Assembly: GCF_036370855.1 (NCBI RefSeq)
Contig: NC_088103.1
Coordinates: 11,719,404-11,783,403, forward strand
Direction of reading: 5' to 3'
Length of the DNA: 64,000 bases
Source of the DNA: Dromaius novaehollandiae
Taxonomy: Eukaryota; Chordata; Aves; Casuariiformes; Dromaiidae
Positions 62,376 to 64,000 of this stretch are shown here, piece after piece. The notes under the pieces are model-generated. The model was not told the origin of the DNA, searched no databases, and was given only the letters and a program-made list of their open reading frames with translations. The position numbers and the translations under genes are program-made. Numbering within the stretch: the first letter of the stretch is position 1; each line of letters starts with the position of its first letter.

Positions 62376-63049
62376 CCCCTTCTTTGCTCTGACCTTTCGG
62401 TCTAGATTTGGTAACACACAAAGAGTAAAAAGAATTGATGAATACAGCAGGAGAACAGTGTACCCAAACTGATGGGGTTCTGCGGATGCTGAACAGTCTG
62501 CTCACATTCACTTTAAAGAACGTGTCTATGATGACAAGGTGACACACACAGTTCTGTTGGTACTTTAGGATCCTTTTGTCTAAAGTGCCTTCCTCAAAAA
62601 TGCTCCACAATCAAGGTACCCAGCAAAGTATAATGCACTGACTGAACATGAAAATCTAGTTATTGTAGAACTGGCTGTTAAAAAAACCTCATACCTAGAA
62701 AGGTAACACTTTACTGAGTGGGATAATGCGAAATGTAATCTCCTGTAGAAGGAAAATCTCCTTCATAAACCATATGGTTTTTCATCTTCTTGCAATCTGT
62801 TAAAACCATTCATGTCATGATTTATCTTTTACATAAAAATGATTAGGTGATTATGCACATTTGTGCTGTAGTACAGAGATAACACATGAAATCCAAACAT
62901 ATAATATAAAGAAGGTGCGTTTGACATTAAACTAAGACACTTGATTAGCACTTAATGGAGGCATAAAGCAAGTGGCAAAATGCTGATCAGATTTCAGACA
63001 TAAAAATAATCTTTTATCATGGTAATTCCTTTTCTGTTTTAAAGCATAC

Positions 63050-63193
63050 CTTCTTCCCTATGAAAGAACTAAATACCATCCCTCTCACCCTCTTTAGTGA
63101 GGCCATAAGAACGGATGCCACTTCCTCCAAATTAGAGGATGAATCCAGCACACGTATCCTTGTAGAAAACATACTCAGTACTAGGTGTATTCC
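63050..63193 (-). other. Candidate internal exon, 144 nt, phase 0-0
   Basis: On the minus strand, the acceptor CAAGTTACCTGTGGCAG is followed by exactly 48 open codons and the donor GGGAAGAAG|GTATGC. The reading starts GIHLVLSMFSTRIRVLDSSS, then has an acidic-to-amphipathic stretch LEEVASVLMASLKRVRG and ends FIGKK. It is less AT-skewed and more protein-like than other frames here. I do not recognise the family. The acceptor's pyrimidine tract is modest. If real, the host gene runs right to left through this end of the window. Confidence 0.33.
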
Positions 63194-64000
63194 CTGCCAC
63201 AGGTAACTTGGGAGCACAAAGTAAAAGGAACGGCTTTCCATCTTCTCTCAGCCTTTAACAAATATTTGTTAGGAATTTATGATGGCATACTCCGTATAGC
63301 CTTCCTGACATCCTTTGTCCTTTTACTTTTGCACCTGCAGCACTGACAACTAGAAAAATCTTGTTTTGAATAACACAGATTTGTTTTTCAATAAAGTGAT
63401 TGTAAAGACTGTCCCTAACAAAGCTATGCCAAAGAAAAAATGTTGAAAGGAAACAGAGACTGTAGGAAAGCATGCATCCAATGCTTCTCATTTGTTCTGG
63501 TAAGTAAATGATGTCTGCAAAAATCATGTTTGGTAGCTTCTCCTCTACTCACCCCCACGATATTATGATGCGCATAGCTGGTCAGACTGCCTATCTAGGT
63601 CAGTACCAATCCCCCTGCAACAGTCCAAAACCAAACGTTCGTTTAAGTTTTGCTTGTGGACCCACCTAATCAGAATCACATACCTGTATAATGTTCTCGT
63701 TAGCACACTCCATAGAGTTCATACATCATTCAGAAATGATAAGGCATTAAGCACAACGGAGTCGTTGGTGTCAGAAACGCTGAACCTAGTGTAGATGTCA
63801 CTTCACAACTCATCTTCCCATCCAGTAGGGGTGGGCCTCAAACTGAAGAAGAAAAAAAAAGTGGGGTTTAAAACTATAACCCGGACCAGATGGGTCATAT
63901 GCACATGGTGCCTCTCTGCAACATGGGACACAGAAGAGTCCTTGGCCCCTTCACTCTGTAGCTCTCATTTAGCCTTCTGTACGAGAAGAAATGAACCTTT
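63194..64000. other. Unique sequence to window end
   Basis: No repeat or gene recognised. The minus-strand frame at 63,255-63,527 (90 codons) lacks good splice boundaries and known similarity. Confidence 0.5.

Larger units (their letters stand above)
60506..63049. other. Unique AT-rich sequence with minisatellite and palindromic relic
   Basis: Apart from the 21-bp minisatellite and the palindromic relic listed separately, nothing is recognised. The minus-strand frame at 62,359-62,610 (83 codons) overlaps the flank of the relic and is not called. Confidence 0.5.

Noticed and set aside
62359..62610. 83-codon minus-strand frame
   Set aside because: Overlaps the flank of a repeat relic and lacks a good donor; probably non-coding repeat sequence.
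1..64000. CRISPR array, tRNA, rRNA or operon-like system
   Set aside because: No regularly spaced repeats, no cloverleaf or rRNA motifs, and the CR1 content shows vertebrate nuclear DNA.

Overview
The window looks like non-coding nuclear DNA from a bird. It could be gene desert or the inside of very long introns. The best organism clue is a copy of a CR1 LINE 3' end at about 6,410-7,202: its ORF2 carboxyl-terminal residues are readable, and it ends in the short TATGATGCTATG-type repeat that CR1 uses in place of a poly(A) tail. Three older CR1 fragments lie on the minus strand (about 17,430-18,330; 38,993-40,092; 60,225-60,505). I saw no Alu, L1, MIR-rich or bacterial-style content. The background is AT-rich and CpG-poor with many A/T homopolymers. 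The longest open frame, on either strand, is only 178 codons (minus strand, 4,526-5,062) and has no recognisable homology.

Layout. 1-4,480: unique AT-rich sequence. 4,480-5,055: GC-richer block, possibly an LTR-like relic. About 6,410-7,202: plus-strand CR1. 7,203-17,430: mostly unique, with a near-perfect hairpin at 10,044-10,073 and a short older relic near 14,830. 17,430-18,330: a very old CR1 showing RT remnants. 18,330-38,990: unique sequence with small duplications, a 20-bp perfect palindrome (29,363-29,382), a 40-nt purine tract (33,770-33,809) and long A/T runs. 38,993-40,092: old minus-strand CR1. 43,463-43,544: a TATA box, initiator region, ATG and consensus splice donor in the right order for a short first exon. 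44,801-44,841: a long hairpin. 51,285-51,361: a 41-nt pure pyrimidine tract, AG acceptor, 26-nt segment and GTAAGT donor, arranged like a regulated microexon. 60,225-60,505: a CR1 endonuclease fragment without its 3' end. 61,475-61,537: a perfect 3 x 21-bp minisatellite. 62,140-62,375: a degenerate palindromic (MITE-like) relic. 63,050-63,193: the best-looking minus-strand internal exon candidate.

No complete protein-coding gene, tRNA, rRNA, CRISPR array or bacterial-type system is supported. The exon calls below rest only on splice-signal grammar and an open frame. Such combinations occur by chance in 64 kb, so they are hypotheses. They lie on both strands, so they cannot all belong to one gene.
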